This document shows, piece after piece, positions 15,909 to 25,515 of a stretch of 64,000 nucleotides of DNA. The stretch lies in NCBI GenBank assembly GCA_016844955.1, contig JAERTH010000053.1, forward strand, positions 1 to 64,000. The letters run 5' to 3'. How positions within the stretch are numbered: the first letter of the stretch is position 1; every line of letters starts with the position of its first letter. The notes below the pieces were generated by a model. The model ran no database searches and was not told where the DNA came from. It saw only the letters and a program-made list of their open reading frames with translations. Origin of the DNA: Fidelibacterota bacterium (GTDB lineage Bacteria; Fidelibacterota; UBA8477; JABMPR01). The position numbers and the translations under genes were made by a program.

Positions 15909-18900
15909 TATTAAATCAATCCTGATCCTTGGTGCCGGTCCCATTGTCATCGGGCAGGCATGCGAGTTTGACTATTCTGGAACCCAGGCCTGCCGGGCCC
16001 TACGCGAAGAGGGCTATCGCATTATTCTGGTGAACTCCAATCCTGCAACAATCATGACCGACCGAGAGTTGGCAGATGCTACCTACCTTGAGCCTCTCAC
16101 ACCTTCTATTGTCAGCGCTATTATTGATAAGGAACGTCCCGACGCCATTTTGCCAACGGTAGGTGGACAGACAGCCCTTGACCTGGCCATCAAGCTGGAT
16201 GAACAAGGTATCCTGAAGAAATTTGGGGTTCAACTCATCGGAGCAGATGTGGATGCTATTCACAAGGCTGAGGACCGTGAAAAATTTAAGACGATCATGG
16301 ATAGTGTTGGAATCGAAACAGCTAAGGGTGGTTTTGCCCATAGCGTGGAAAGTGCGCTAGAGATTGTTGAGGACACAGGATTCCCGGCCATTATTCGACC
16401 ATCCTTTACCATGGGCGGGACGGGTGGAGCAACTGCCTATAACAACGAAGAATTTCGTGAATTGGTAGAAAAAGGCCTTTCGGCAAGCCCCATCGGTGAA
16501 GTATTAATCGAGGAATCACTCCTGGGTTGGAAAGAATTTGAGATGGAGGTGGTTCGTGATAAAAATGACAACACCATCATCGTCTGTTCAATTGAGAATA
16601 TCGATCCTATGGGTGTGCATACAGGTGATTCAGTAACTGTTGCTCCAGCCATGACTCTCACTGATAAAGAATATCAGAAAATGCGCAATTGGTCTATTCA
16701 GTGCCTGAGAGTCATCGGTGTGGAAACAGGCGGTTCAAACGTCCAGTTTTCTGTAGATCCTGAAACTGGCCGCATGATTGTCATCGAGATGAATCCGAGG
16801 GTGAGCCGCTCATCTGCATTGGCTTCTAAAGCCACGGGATTCCCAATTGCCAAGATTGCTGCGAAACTGGCCGTGGGATATCATCTGGATGAGTTACCCA
16901 ATGAAATTACGGGAAAAACACTGGCAGCTTTTGAACCCAGTATCGACTATGTCGTTACCAAAGTCCCTCGCTTTGATTTCGAAAAATTCCCTACCGCAGA
17001 CGGTGTTCTGGGTGTCCAAATGCAGTCCGTTGGTGAAGTGATGGCTATTGGCCGCACCTTTAAGGAAAGTCTCCAAAAGGCCTACCGCTCCCTGGAAACC
17101 GGTTTAATCGGTATGGAACCCAAAAAAGTGGTTGGTCGGGACCTGGACTTGAAGAAAATGCGCTTTGCCACCGCTTTTCGTCTGGTAAAAATCTGGAAAG
17201 CCTTTGAAGAAGGTGTCGACCTGGATACCCTGCACCAGATAACACAGATTGACCCCTGGTTTCTGTATCAAATCCAGGAGTTGGCGCTTGACGCACCGCC
17301 TAAACTTGAAGCAACCGATATTTCCAAGTATAAGCAACGGGGCTACTCTGATGTTCAGATTGCTGCCCGGTTAGGTAAATCTGAGACTGAGATTCGAGAT
17401 TTCCGCATATCTACAGGTATTCTTCCCACATTTAAGGAAGTTGACACCTGTGCCGCTGAATTTCCTGCGCGTACTTCCTATGTTTATTCCACTTATGAAA
17501 CGGAAAATGAAGTTACACCCCTGAAGGGTAAAAAAATCATGATTCTGGGTGGTGGACCCAACCGTATTGGACAGGGGTTGGAGTTTGACTATTGCTGTGT
17601 CCAGGCTGTTTTTGGTTTGAATGCATTAGGCTTCAAAACAATCATGGTAAATTGCAATCCTGAGACTGTCTCCACAGATTTTGATATCTCTGATCGTCTG
17701 TATTTTGAGCCCCTCACATTTGAAAATGTCATGAATATTGTTGACCTGGAACAGCCAGATGGCGTACTGGTTCAGTTTGGAGGACAGACCCCGCTGAATA
17801 TCGCGAACCGACTTCAGGAAGCCGGTGTAAAGATCATCGGTACCAATCCTTCGGCCATTGACCTGGCTGAAGATCGCAAGAAATTTGGCACAATCCTGGA
17901 TAAGCTTAAGGTTCCAGCACCAGCCTATGGAACAGCCCTGTCTATTGACGAGGCCATTTCAGTAGCCAATACAATTGGATATCCTGTATTGGTCAGACCT
18001 TCCTATGTGTTGGGTGGCCGCGGCATGGAGATCGTTTACAATGAGGACTCGCTTAAGAAGTATGTAGCCCAAGCAGCTCTGGTTAGTGGTGATCATCCTG
18101 TTCTCATTGATGCTTTTCTGGAAGATGCCTTTGAATTTGATGTCGACGCACTTTGTGATGGTGAAGAGGTATACATTGGTGGAATCCTGCAGCACATTGA
18201 GGAAGCCGGTATCCACTCTGGCGACTCAGCCTGTGTAATCCCCCCCTACCGCCTGCTTCCCAATCACCGCAAACGGATCGAGCAATATACCCGGGATTTA
18301 GCGCTGACCTTGAAGACGGTTGGCCTGATCAATATCCAATTTGCCATGAAGGACGGCACTATATACGTCCTGGAAGTCAATCCCCGAGCCAGTCGCACCG
18401 TGCCTTTCGTCAGTAAAGTGACAGATGTTCCTATGGCCAAAATTGCTGCTCAATTGGCCGCCGGGGTCAAGCTCAAGGATCTGGACCTCTCTCGGGAAAA
18501 ACATGCATTGATTGCTGTTAAAAAACCTGTCTTCCCCTTTAACAAATTTCCCAAGCAAAATGTATTTCTCTCTCCTGAAATGAAATCTACTGGAGAAGTA
18601 ATTGGACTTGATACGCGCCTGGGAGCTGCTTTTGCCAAGGCCGAGGTTGGCGCAGGGAACCTGCTTCCTACTAAAGGGGCAGTCTTTATTTCAGTCAATG
18701 ACCACGACAAAAACGATACGATTGAAATTGCGCGAGATTTCCAGGAAATGGGATTTCAACTCATGGCCACTCAGGGCACAGCGGAGGTGCTCCGGGAAAA
18801 CGGTCTCATTGTGCATGCCATCCATAAAGTCAATGAAGGTCGTCCCCACGTTGCGGATCACATCAAGAATGGTGAGATTCAGCTGGTCATCAATACACCT

Positions 18901-19068
18901 ATGGGAGCACTTGCCCGCGAGGATGAATATGCAATTGGCCGCGCTGCTATCCGTCATAAGATTCCTGTCATCACTACTCTATCTGGAGCTAAAACTGCAA
19001 TTCGAGGCATACGGCGTTTGGCCCTGGATGACCTTACAGTGAACAGCTTACAGGCTATTTTCAATTAG
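15892..19068 (+). CDS. carB: Carbamoyl phosphate synthase large subunit
   Basis: I choose ATG 15892 over ATG 15886, because it gives [20 protein letters not shown], the same beginning as the E. coli protein. The product is 1058 residues. It has two homologous ATP-grasp halves: the first with [12 protein letters not shown], the second beginning about 545 with [19 protein letters not shown] and [12 protein letters not shown]. The C-terminal MGS-like regulatory domain spans about 930-1058 ([22 protein letters not shown]). It makes carbamoyl phosphate with CarA. Presence of the MGS domain suggests allosteric control by nucleotides or ornithine. The start lies inside the carA 3' end. Confidence 0.97.
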   Translation: MPKRTDIKSILILGAGPIVIGQACEFDYSGTQACRALREEGYRIILVNSNPATIMTDRELADATYLEPLTPSIVSAIIDKERPDAILPTVGGQTALDLAIKLDEQGILKKFGVQLIGADVDAIHKAEDREKFKTIMDSVGIETAKGGFAHSVESALEIVEDTGFPAIIRPSFTMGGTGGATAYNNEEFRELVEKGLSASPIGEVLIEESLLGWKEFEMEVVRDKNDNTIIVCSIENIDPMGVHTGDSVTVAPAMTLTDKEYQKMRNWSIQCLRVIGVETGGSNVQFSVDPETGRMIVIEMNPRVSRSSALASKATGFPIAKIAAKLAVGYHLDELPNEITGKTLAAFEPSIDYVVTKVPRFDFEKFPTADGVLGVQMQSVGEVMAIGRTFKESLQKAYRSLETGLIGMEPKKVVGRDLDLKKMRFATAFRLVKIWKAFEEGVDLDTLHQITQIDPWFLYQIQELALDAPPKLEATDISKYKQRGYSDVQIAARLGKSETEIRDFRISTGILPTFKEVDTCAAEFPARTSYVYSTYETENEVTPLKGKKIMILGGGPNRIGQGLEFDYCCVQAVFGLNALGFKTIMVNCNPETVSTDFDISDRLYFEPLTFENVMNIVDLEQPDGVLVQFGGQTPLNIANRLQEAGVKIIGTNPSAIDLAEDRKKFGTILDKLKVPAPAYGTALSIDEAISVANTIGYPVLVRPSYVLGGRGMEIVYNEDSLKKYVAQAALVSGDHPVLIDAFLEDAFEFDVDALCDGEEVYIGGILQHIEEAGIHSGDSACVIPPYRLLPNHRKRIEQYTRDLALTLKTVGLINIQFAMKDGTIYVLEVNPRASRTVPFVSKVTDVPMAKIAAQLAAGVKLKDLDLSREKHALIAVKKPVFPFNKFPKQNVFLSPEMKSTGEVIGLDTRLGAAFAKAEVGAGNLLPTKGAVFISVNDHDKNDTIEIARDFQEMGFQLMATQGTAEVLRENGLIVHAIHKVNEGRPHVADHIKNGEIQLVINTPMGALAREDEYAIGRAAIRHKIPVITTLSGAKTAIRGIRRLALDDLTVNSLQAIFN

Positions 19069-19109
19069 ATAGTTCCAACGGTTCAGATCGAATAACTGTT
19101 ATCTGGTCG

Positions 19110-19128
19110 CCTCCAACGAATTTCCATT
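19110..19128. repeat. 19-bp intergenic repeat, copy 1
   Basis: CCTCCAACGAATTTCCATT lies here, just after carB. An 18/19 match (one C to T change) occurs at 31443-31461, just before the CcmH-like gene. Both lie in noncoding DNA. Two copies are too few to name an element; it may be a trace of a dispersed repeat or a shared binding site. Confidence 0.35.
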
Positions 19129-19157
19129 AAAACTTTTTTCCTTCTTTTTTAATTGAT

Positions 19158-19183
19158 TTTTTCCATCTGGCTAGACGGAAAAA
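19158..19183 (+). terminator. Possible terminator downstream of carAB
   Basis: An inverted repeat of 11 nt (TTTTTCCATCT / AGACGGAAAAA, one mismatch) surrounds a 4-nt loop about 90 nt after carB. The stem is A/U-rich and the sequence after it is only mildly U-rich. It could terminate carAB or be bidirectional, but it is weak by standard criteria. Confidence 0.35.
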
Positions 19184-19323
19184 TGGTCTCTTTTCCTAAT
19201 TAATTTAAACTCCGATAAATTTTTATTAGAACGATCTCTAAATTATTTTTAATTGAATTTTCCCGCAGATTCAGCTTACTTTTTTGCGGTAATTTCATAC
19301 AAGTAATAAAATTTTGTTTAACA

Positions 19324-19340
19324 GATACCACCATGGTATC
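19324..19340. promoter_or_regulatory. Palindrome just upstream of the lipase gene
   Basis: GATACCA-CCA-TGGTATC is a perfect 7-bp inverted repeat with a 3-nt centre. It ends 11 nt before the ATG at 19352 and precedes its ribosome site AAGGGGA. Size and symmetry fit a dimeric repressor site, or a short hairpin that could limit translation. No regulator gene lies beside it. Confidence 0.35.
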
Positions 19341-19351
19341 AAGGGGACCTC

Positions 19352-20194
19352 ATGGCTGCATCAGTTATTCCATCAGAGTTACGCATTTCAACCGCCGATA
19401 ATTTTGAGCTGTTTGAACAAACCTGGACTTGTGACAATGCAAAAGGACTGGTCATCATCACCCATGGAATTGCTGAACATTCTGGCCGCTATGACCATGT
19501 GGCACAATCCCTGGTTGCTGGCGGTTATACAGTCATTGGCTTTGATCTTCGCGGTCATGGAAAATCTTCCGGGAAACGGAACTATGTGAAATCTTTCCAG
19601 GACTATCTCAATGACCTCCAGGATGTGCTCAACAGAGCCAGGGAAAACCATGGGCACCTTCCTCTATTTCTACTTGGTCACAGTATGGGCGGTGGAATTG
19701 TTACCCTGTTTACTATTGAAAGACAACCAGATGTGAAGGGTCTCGTCTTGAGTGGACCTTCTGTCAAAGTCAGCGATGATATTTCTCCAATGCTCCAAAA
19801 GGTTTCAACATTCTTGAGTGCGCTTTTACCCAAACTACCTGTCTTAAAATTGTCCAGCACTGATATTTCTAGAGATCCTAAAGTTATTGAGAGTTATGAC
19901 ACTGATCCCCTCAACTATCGTGGTGGGGTGCTGGCACGAACCGGGGCAGAGTTGCTCGGAGCAACCAAAACAATTTCTGCAAATTCCTCCGCAATTAACC
20001 TGCCCATCCTAATTATGCATGGTGGTAACGATAAACTGGCAGATGTCAGTGGCAGCGAAATGCTTTATAAGAATGTCAGCTCTGAAGATAAAACAATCAA
20101 AATTTATGATGGGTTGTACCATGAAATCCTGAATGAACCAGAACGGGATCAAGTGAAGCAAGATATGCTGGCCTGGCTTGATGCACACATCTAA
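19352..20194 (+). CDS. Monoacylglycerol lipase / lysophospholipase (alpha/beta hydrolase)
   Basis: The product has 280 residues in the Hydrolase_4 family. It has the HGIAEHSGRYDHVA motif of monoglyceride lipases. The nucleophile is Ser111 in GHSMGG, with Asp227 (GGNDKLAD) and His257 (LYHEILNE) completing the triad. There is no signal peptide, so it is cytosolic. The reaction would be hydrolysis of monoacylglycerol to fatty acid and glycerol. Glycerol kinase follows 132 bp downstream on the same strand, which matches the fate of released glycerol. Start ATG 19352 follows AAGGGGA. Confidence 0.9.
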   Translation: MAASVIPSELRISTADNFELFEQTWTCDNAKGLVIITHGIAEHSGRYDHVAQSLVAGGYTVIGFDLRGHGKSSGKRNYVKSFQDYLNDLQDVLNRARENHGHLPLFLLGHSMGGGIVTLFTIERQPDVKGLVLSGPSVKVSDDISPMLQKVSTFLSALLPKLPVLKLSSTDISRDPKVIESYDTDPLNYRGGVLARTGAELLGATKTISANSSAINLPILIMHGGNDKLADVSGSEMLYKNVSSEDKTIKIYDGLYHEILNEPERDQVKQDMLAWLDAHI

Positions 20195-20202
20195 AACACT
20201 TA

Positions 20203-20232
20203 ACCGCAGAGAGCAGAGAGGGCGAAGAGTTT
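20203..20232. repeat. Half of a widespread CCGCAGAG-type intergenic repeat
   Basis: TTAACCGCAGAGAGCAGAGA followed by GGGCGAAGAG resembles the common environmental-genome repeat that begins AACCGCAGAG-x-GCAGAG. Only the left half is evident, and no matching CTCTGCGGTT arm was found. It lies between the lipase and glycerol kinase genes. Similarity is from memory of such repeats, so confidence is modest. Confidence 0.35.
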
Positions 20233-20326
20233 TTGTTTTGCACCTGCAAAGCCATGGCTCTCCCTAATTTGCATTAATACAAAATTACATGAATAATACT
20301 TTCGTTTTGAAGGACAAAAATTAAAA

Positions 20327-21775
20327 ATGGCTATTCTATCTATTGATCAGGGAACCACTGGAACCACGGTGATCCTGGTTGATCATTCTGGTCAAATAAG
20401 TGCCAAAGCCTATCGTGAATTCCAACAAATTTATCCACACCCCGGATGGGTTGAGCACGATGCAGAGGAAATCTGGCGAACGGTTGTAGATTGTATCGAT
20501 GAGATTTACAAAGCATTTCCCGGCTCCATCGATGCAATAGGGATCACCAACCAACGCGAAACCACGGTTATATGGGACAGTGAATCAGGCAAACCCATAC
20601 ACAATGCAATCGTATGGCAATGTCGCCGGACGACACAAATTTGCGAATCGCTGGTGTCAAGTGAAACCCTCATAAAACAGAAAACAGGTCTGCCCCTGGA
20701 TGCCTACTTCAGCGGAACCAAAGCGCAATGGATTCTCGAGAACGCAGAGTTTGATCCTGATCAAAGACTTATGTTTGGTACCATTGACACCTGGTTAATC
20801 TGGAAGCTGACAGGGGGTGAAGTCCATGCAACTGACTATACCAATGCCTCCCGAACCATGCTTTTTAATATTCATGAGCGAAAATGGGATACTGAGCTTT
20901 GTCGTCTGCTACACGTGCCCGAGATCCTGCTGCCAGTGGTCAAAAACTCTGCCGATGACTATGGTAGTGTTCGTTCAATTGCAGCCCTTGAGGGTGTTCC
21001 GATACGAGGCGTTGCCGGTGATCAGCAAGCATCACTCTTTGGCCAGCAATGTTTTCAAACAGGTGAAGTAAAGAACACCTACGGAACGGGCTGTTTTATA
21101 ATGATGAACACAGGGTCTGAAGCCATTGTATCAGATTGTGGACTCATCACAACGCTAGCCTCTAACCCTGAGGGTAAGCCCTGCTATGCGCTTGAAGGGT
21201 CCATCTTTATTGCCGGAGCGGCGATTCAATGGTTGAGGGATGAACTCGGACTGTTGCAGACCGCTGCCGAAAGTGAAGCTGTGGCTCTCGCAGTTCCAGA
21301 CAATGGCGGCATTTATCTGGTTCCTGCTTTCGCCGGCTTGGGTGCTCCCCACTGGGATATGAATGCGCGTGGCCTGCTAACAGGATTAACACGTGGCTCA
21401 AATCGCAATCACATTATCCGGGCAGCTCTGGAGGCCATGGCATATCAGACCAATGATGTGCTGCACACAATGGAACTTGAAACGGATTTGAAGATTACTG
21501 GACTGGCTGTAGATGGCGGTGCCACAGAGAATAATTTCCTCATGCAGTTCCAGGCAGATATTTTAGGAAAAGATGTGATGAGAGCACACAAGATTGAGAC
21601 AACAGCCCTTGGAGCAGCCTACCTGGCTGGTCTGGCAATTTCGATCTGGAGCAAGGATGATCTTAAGGCATTTGCCACCCATAAAACAACATTCACTCCA
21701 GCCATGAATTCAGACGTTCGGATTAAGAATCTACAGGGATGGAATTCTGCAATTAAAAGGGTAAAATTTAAATGA
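20327..21775 (+). CDS. glpK: Glycerol kinase
   Basis: The product has 482 residues in the FGGY family. It starts MAILSIDQGTTGTTVILVD (phosphate 1 loop). It carries the glycerol-binding NQRETTVIWD and HNAIVWQCRR, GTGCFIMMNTG, and the C-terminal signature VDGGATENNFLMQFQADIL. It phosphorylates glycerol to glycerol 3-phosphate in the cytosol. It is about 15-20 residues shorter than the E. coli enzyme. The start has AAGGA about 12 nt upstream. The monoacylglycerol lipase upstream supplies glycerol. The TGA overlaps the ATG of the next gene (ATGA). No glpF or glpD is adjacent. Confidence 0.95.
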   Translation: MAILSIDQGTTGTTVILVDHSGQISAKAYREFQQIYPHPGWVEHDAEEIWRTVVDCIDEIYKAFPGSIDAIGITNQRETTVIWDSESGKPIHNAIVWQCRRTTQICESLVSSETLIKQKTGLPLDAYFSGTKAQWILENAEFDPDQRLMFGTIDTWLIWKLTGGEVHATDYTNASRTMLFNIHERKWDTELCRLLHVPEILLPVVKNSADDYGSVRSIAALEGVPIRGVAGDQQASLFGQQCFQTGEVKNTYGTGCFIMMNTGSEAIVSDCGLITTLASNPEGKPCYALEGSIFIAGAAIQWLRDELGLLQTAAESEAVALAVPDNGGIYLVPAFAGLGAPHWDMNARGLLTGLTRGSNRNHIIRAALEAMAYQTNDVLHTMELETDLKITGLAVDGGATENNFLMQFQADILGKDVMRAHKIETTALGAAYLAGLAISIWSKDDLKAFATHKTTFTPAMNSDVRIKNLQGWNSAIKRVKFK

Positions 21776-22518
21776 ATTCGACATCCAGCTTTTTTAGCGG
21801 GGATTTCACAGATAATGCGTTCGTCTTCTTTTCCCCCTCACATTTGATTGCACTAGCTGTCCTCTTTGGATTTTATCTGGTCCTCTGGTTCTTGAAAGAC
21901 TGGTTCAGGCAGCCAAAAATCGATTTACGCACACGTTGGGTTGTGGCGGCAATCCTCCTGTTGCAGGAACTCAGCATGAACCTCTGGCATCTGAGCATAG
22001 GGGACTGGGATGCGGGTAGCACATTGCCCTTACACCTGTGTGGTGCAGGAATAGTTCTGGGGGCCTTCCTGCTGATTAATAAGAACTTCTTGCTGTATGA
22101 ATTAGTATACTTCTGGGGACTGGGGGGAGCGATCCAGGCCCTTCTCACGCCAGATATCGGTATTTATGGTTTCCCGCACTACCGCTTCTTCCAATTTTTC
22201 GTGTCACATGGTGTTCTGATTTTTGCCAGCTTATATATGACCTGGGTTGCCGGCATGCGACCAACGCATCGATCAATCTGGAAGGTCATGGCTATCACCA
22301 ATATTTACCTGGTCTTTATCGCTGGCATCAATTGGCTCACGGACGGTAATTATTTGTTTATTTGTCACAAACCGGTGAATGGATCCATCATGGATGCCAT
22401 GGGTCCCTGGCCCTGGTATATCCTGGTTCTTGAGGTTGTCGCTATAGTTTCGTTTTACCTATATTATGCACCCTTCGCAGTATTGGATCTCAAAGTAAAG
22501 TTTTCTCGCAAACCTTGA
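21772..22518 (+). CDS. TIGR02206 family (YwaF-like) membrane protein
   Basis: The product has 248 residues and six or seven predicted transmembrane helices. Family landmarks are FSPSHLIALAVLFG at the N-terminus, NLWHLSIGDWD, LPLHLCGAGIVLG, YFWGLGGAIQALLTPD and a late MGPWPWYILVLEVV. TIGR02206/YwaF proteins are conserved integral membrane proteins of unknown function. ATG overlaps the glpK TGA, so translation is coupled. A link to glycerol or lipid metabolism is suggested only by this coupling. Its stop abuts the stop of the minus-strand gene that follows. Confidence 0.88.
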   Translation: MNSTSSFFSGDFTDNAFVFFSPSHLIALAVLFGFYLVLWFLKDWFRQPKIDLRTRWVVAAILLLQELSMNLWHLSIGDWDAGSTLPLHLCGAGIVLGAFLLINKNFLLYELVYFWGLGGAIQALLTPDIGIYGFPHYRFFQFFVSHGVLIFASLYMTWVAGMRPTHRSIWKVMAITNIYLVFIAGINWLTDGNYLFICHKPVNGSIMDAMGPWPWYILVLEVVAIVSFYLYYAPFAVLDLKVKFSRKP

Positions 22519-23481
22519 TTAATTAAGCAAATGTAACGCGCTGATTTTTCGACGTTTTATTTTTTGTCCATTCTGTTTCTTTTGTGACCCTGTTTTTCCC
22601 ACAAAATTGATCAAATCCTGTTCGTGCATGCTGTTATGCGCTATGAACCAGGTAGGAAAAGCTGAGGGAGTTAGCAGTGCGTCCTTCCACATTGCCGTCG
22701 GTACAATAGGCTGCATTTGTGGTTGAAAATCCACTCGTTTTTCATGTCTGAAATCAATATATACTTGCTGATTCCGTAACTTGTATGCCCCAAAGCTCGA
22801 TGAACAAGCGTGTGTAAGCACAGAGCTATCAACATGAATCCCTGACCTGAAACCCGCGTGGAAATAAATCTCATCATAGGGCAGAATAACTTTATACGTT
22901 TGATGTTTCATATATGGGCAAAACGTTTCTCCCACATTAAGGAATTGGAGCCCATCCCCAAAAAATGTTACATTGTTAAAATTATCTTTCAACAGCTCCT
23001 GAATTCGGGGAAGCACATGCTTTCCCAGAATCGTAACTGTAACCATATTTTCTTCATTCCCGTTATCATGAACACGCAATGAATAATTGTCCCAATCATA
23101 ATTGACAGAATATGGCAAGCTCACCAGTAATTGTTCACGAATGAGCGCCCTGACCTCCCTCCTGGAGGCATGTGCAGGTATGTATAAGGTTGTGGTATGA
23201 ATTTCAGGTGGATAGAGTAATATCCATATTTCAGTACTCAATGCAGGGATCCCAACGTTCTCAAAAATTGCCCTGATTCTCAGGTTCATCGCAGCATCTC
23301 CCGGTGTACGTCGATAAACCATCTCACTACCGCTGGTTCCTATTGGTTTTACATATAGGAACAATTCAGTTTTGTCTTTCAGGTAGGTAAAAAACAGCCT
23401 GGCTTTGTAATCTGATGCGTAATTCATTTTACTTTCCCATGTTTCGAGTTTTGTCCTCAGGGATTCAGCGAATACTTCCAT
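22519..23481 (-). CDS. Uncharacterised protein with weak resemblance to PilM/GspL-type proteins
   Basis: The product has 320 residues with no signal peptide or membrane segment. I do not recognise a named family with confidence. The middle (about 95-185) shows a pattern typical of the PilM/GspL actin-like fold. LYIPAHASRREVRALIREQL is followed by LPYSVNYDWDNYSLRV, then VTVTILGKHVLPRIQELLKD. That corresponds to 'ea...lP......dy.v', then a strand and a helix that recognises the partner. The C-terminus is very basic (KKQNGQKIKRRKI). No pilus genes lie nearby. It is a lone gene, convergent with the membrane protein before it; the upstream 208 bp is AT-rich and could hold its promoter. Confidence 0.7.
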   Translation of the reverse strand: MEVFAESLRTKLETWESKMNYASDYKARLFFTYLKDKTELFLYVKPIGTSGSEMVYRRTPGDAAMNLRIRAIFENVGIPALSTEIWILLYPPEIHTTTLYIPAHASRREVRALIREQLLVSLPYSVNYDWDNYSLRVHDNGNEENMVTVTILGKHVLPRIQELLKDNFNNVTFFGDGLQFLNVGETFCPYMKHQTYKVILPYDEIYFHAGFRSGIHVDSSVLTHACSSSFGAYKLRNQQVYIDFRHEKRVDFQPQMQPIVPTAMWKDALLTPSAFPTWFIAHNSMHEQDLINFVGKTGSQKKQNGQKIKRRKISALHLLN

Positions 23482-23689
23482 TTGTGTCTAATTGATTGGT
23501 TAAAAATAGCATCAGATTGGATTCATGCAAGATATTTCATGATTTTTTTAATATTATATTAATTATTACGTGATTTTTATATAGTTTTGAGTGTCAGTAG
23601 TACTCCATGTCGATACGCCACTCACAATTTTTAACTATATTTTGATTGAATTCTCGTTGTGGAGTTTAAAACAATGAATATTTTTAAAC

Positions 23690-24925
23690 ATGAATAATTC
23701 TGACCAATTGGACTGTCAAAAGTTTAGACCCTATCTCCTAAAAAACTCTATACAGCACTATAGTTGGGGTACACGCAATGACAATGCATTCATCGCACAC
23801 CTCCTGGGGATTGACCCCGAACAGGATTTGCCATTCGCAGAGCTGTGGATGGGGACGCACCCAAAAGCACCTTCGCTTTTGATTGATCCACAGCAAGGTT
23901 CCCATGATCTGGCTGAGTGGATTAAGGGAGATCCTGAGAATCGTTTATCGACAAAGCATTCGATGACCTTGCAATACAAACTACCCTATTTGTTTAAAGT
24001 TTTGTCAGCCTGCGAAGCTCTCAGTATTCAAGCACACCCGAATAAACAGCAAGCGGAACGGCTACACAAACGAGACCCGGATCACTATCCTGACGACAAT
24101 CACAAACCTGAAGTGGCCATTGCCATTGATCACCTTGATGCGCTAGTGGGGTTTGTTTCAGCCGAACAATATGAAGCCATGCTTAAAAGAACCCCAGAAA
24201 TCGCTCAGCTTCTCAAGGGCACCAATAGTGATATTGGGACCCTGAAAGCCAGTGTCCTCGGCTTACTCAGCTTGTGGGAAAACAACAACGATGAAGTAGA
24301 GGGATGCATCATGGCCCTTCACTCCAGATTGAGTGGGCAGGGTGAAACCAATGCTGGAGAACAACTGTTTCTTGACCTGGCTTCAGAAATCGGTTACCAG
24401 GATATCGGTCTCCTGTTTCTTTTCTTTCTGAACAGGGTCCATCTTGCTCCGGGTGAGGCTGTCTTTTTACCCCCTGGGGTGCCCCATGCCTACTTGAAAG
24501 GAAACATTATCGAGTGCATGGCAAACTCAGATAATGTGGTGCGGTTGGGTCTCACTGAAAAATTCTGTGATGCGCAGGCGCTGGCTGAAATACTGGTATT
24601 TGATGGCCAGACCGATTTCAAAATTGAAACCACCTCAGATGGTTATCTCAGAGAATATTTATCACCGACTCATGAATTTAGAATCAAAGGTTTGAACCTT
24701 ATGCAGGGAGAGTCACGCGCTTTCTCATACCGCTCAAGTTTTACAATGTTTCTATTACTTGAGGGAGAGGTCAGCCTCCACTGGGGCGATGGCAAGAGCT
24801 CCTGCACCAGTGTTTACCGACGGGGGAACTCCTTTATTGCACCTGCCAACCTGAAGGAATTCACTCTCCAGGCTCGCAATCATTCCAAGTTGTTTATAGT
24901 AGATATCCCAGACAATCAGATTTAA
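23690..24925 (+). CDS. manA: Mannose-6-phosphate isomerase, class I
   Basis: The product has 411 residues in the PMI type I family. It has KNSIQHYSWGTRND near the N-terminus and AELWMGTHPKAPS. The zinc-site motifs are LSIQAHPNK (Gln and His ligands, about 105-113), NHKPEVAIAI (Glu) and GVPHAYLKG (His). The conserved ANSDNVVRLGLTEKF follows. It interconverts fructose 6-phosphate and mannose 6-phosphate. The phosphohexomutase at 34766-36142 could turn the product into mannose 1-phosphate. Its stop codon overlaps the stop of the convergent gene by three bases. Confidence 0.95.
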   Translation: MNNSDQLDCQKFRPYLLKNSIQHYSWGTRNDNAFIAHLLGIDPEQDLPFAELWMGTHPKAPSLLIDPQQGSHDLAEWIKGDPENRLSTKHSMTLQYKLPYLFKVLSACEALSIQAHPNKQQAERLHKRDPDHYPDDNHKPEVAIAIDHLDALVGFVSAEQYEAMLKRTPEIAQLLKGTNSDIGTLKASVLGLLSLWENNNDEVEGCIMALHSRLSGQGETNAGEQLFLDLASEIGYQDIGLLFLFFLNRVHLAPGEAVFLPPGVPHAYLKGNIIECMANSDNVVRLGLTEKFCDAQALAEILVFDGQTDFKIETTSDGYLREYLSPTHEFRIKGLNLMQGESRAFSYRSSFTMFLLLEGEVSLHWGDGKSSCTSVYRRGNSFIAPANLKEFTLQARNHSKLFIVDIPDNQI

Positions 24926-25500
24926 GTCGACGCAGCCTGTACTCTAAACTTATCTGATACAATAGTCGGTTTCACGCTAGCCCACCGTAACATGAGGTTC
25001 ACTGATTCACTCATATCATCAAGCTTAATTGGATCAAGATAAGCTGAGACCTTTATAAAATATTCATGATCACTGGACAACTCCTGGGTATTCACAACAA
25101 CCAGGTTTGACACACTGATATAGGAATCTTTAGCTGCTTCTATGGTAAAAAACTTTTCCAACTTCTTGCTTTCAGAATTTAAAAGATAATAAACTTCATC
25201 TTCAACATCATAGCGAAAGCCATTTATGATTTCCTTACTCTGGACTGCTGAACCTTCTCCAGCCTGATATAGATCGAACCTGAAATGGAGGGTGATATTT
25301 TCTCCTGAAAGCAATACATCATCCAGCGTTTCAGTGAAGGAGCTGGCTAGCCTGGTATTGCATACAATTTCATGCTTGGCTCCCAGGTATTGAAGATCTA
25401 ACCCTTCGAACCAGGGATTCGTTGTAACAACAGAGGAAAGGAATAGCTGGGTTACAGCAATTACGGAAGCGTTAAAGGTTTGAGTAATAAGGTCAAACAT
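24922..25500 (-). CDS. Exported protein, DUF4390-like
   Basis: The product has 192 residues. It has a hydrophobic N-terminal segment (about 10-27, ASVIAVTQLFLSSVV) that may be a signal peptide. A beta-rich body follows, with LDDVLLSGENITLHFRFDLY and FRYDVEDEVYYLL. The pattern 'tdtleeaLlsGv.l.l.f.....rydl....Y.l' resembles DUF4390, an uncharacterised domain of exported proteins, but the match is by eye only. It lies 15 bp downstream of the DUF3667 gene on the same strand. Confidence 0.65.
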   Translation of the reverse strand: MFDLITQTFNASVIAVTQLFLSSVVTTNPWFEGLDLQYLGAKHEIVCNTRLASSFTETLDDVLLSGENITLHFRFDLYQAGEGSAVQSKEIINGFRYDVEDEVYYLLNSESKKLEKFFTIEAAKDSYISVSNLVVVNTQELSSDHEYFIKVSAYLDPIKLDDMSESVNLMLRWASVKPTIVSDKFRVQAAST

Positions 25501-25515
25501 AGTTTTTACTCTTAA

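Noticed and set aside
16000..19042. Several 60-146 aa frames inside carB on both strands
   Set aside because: They are shadows of the highly conserved carB reading frame and have no ribosome sites or domain features.
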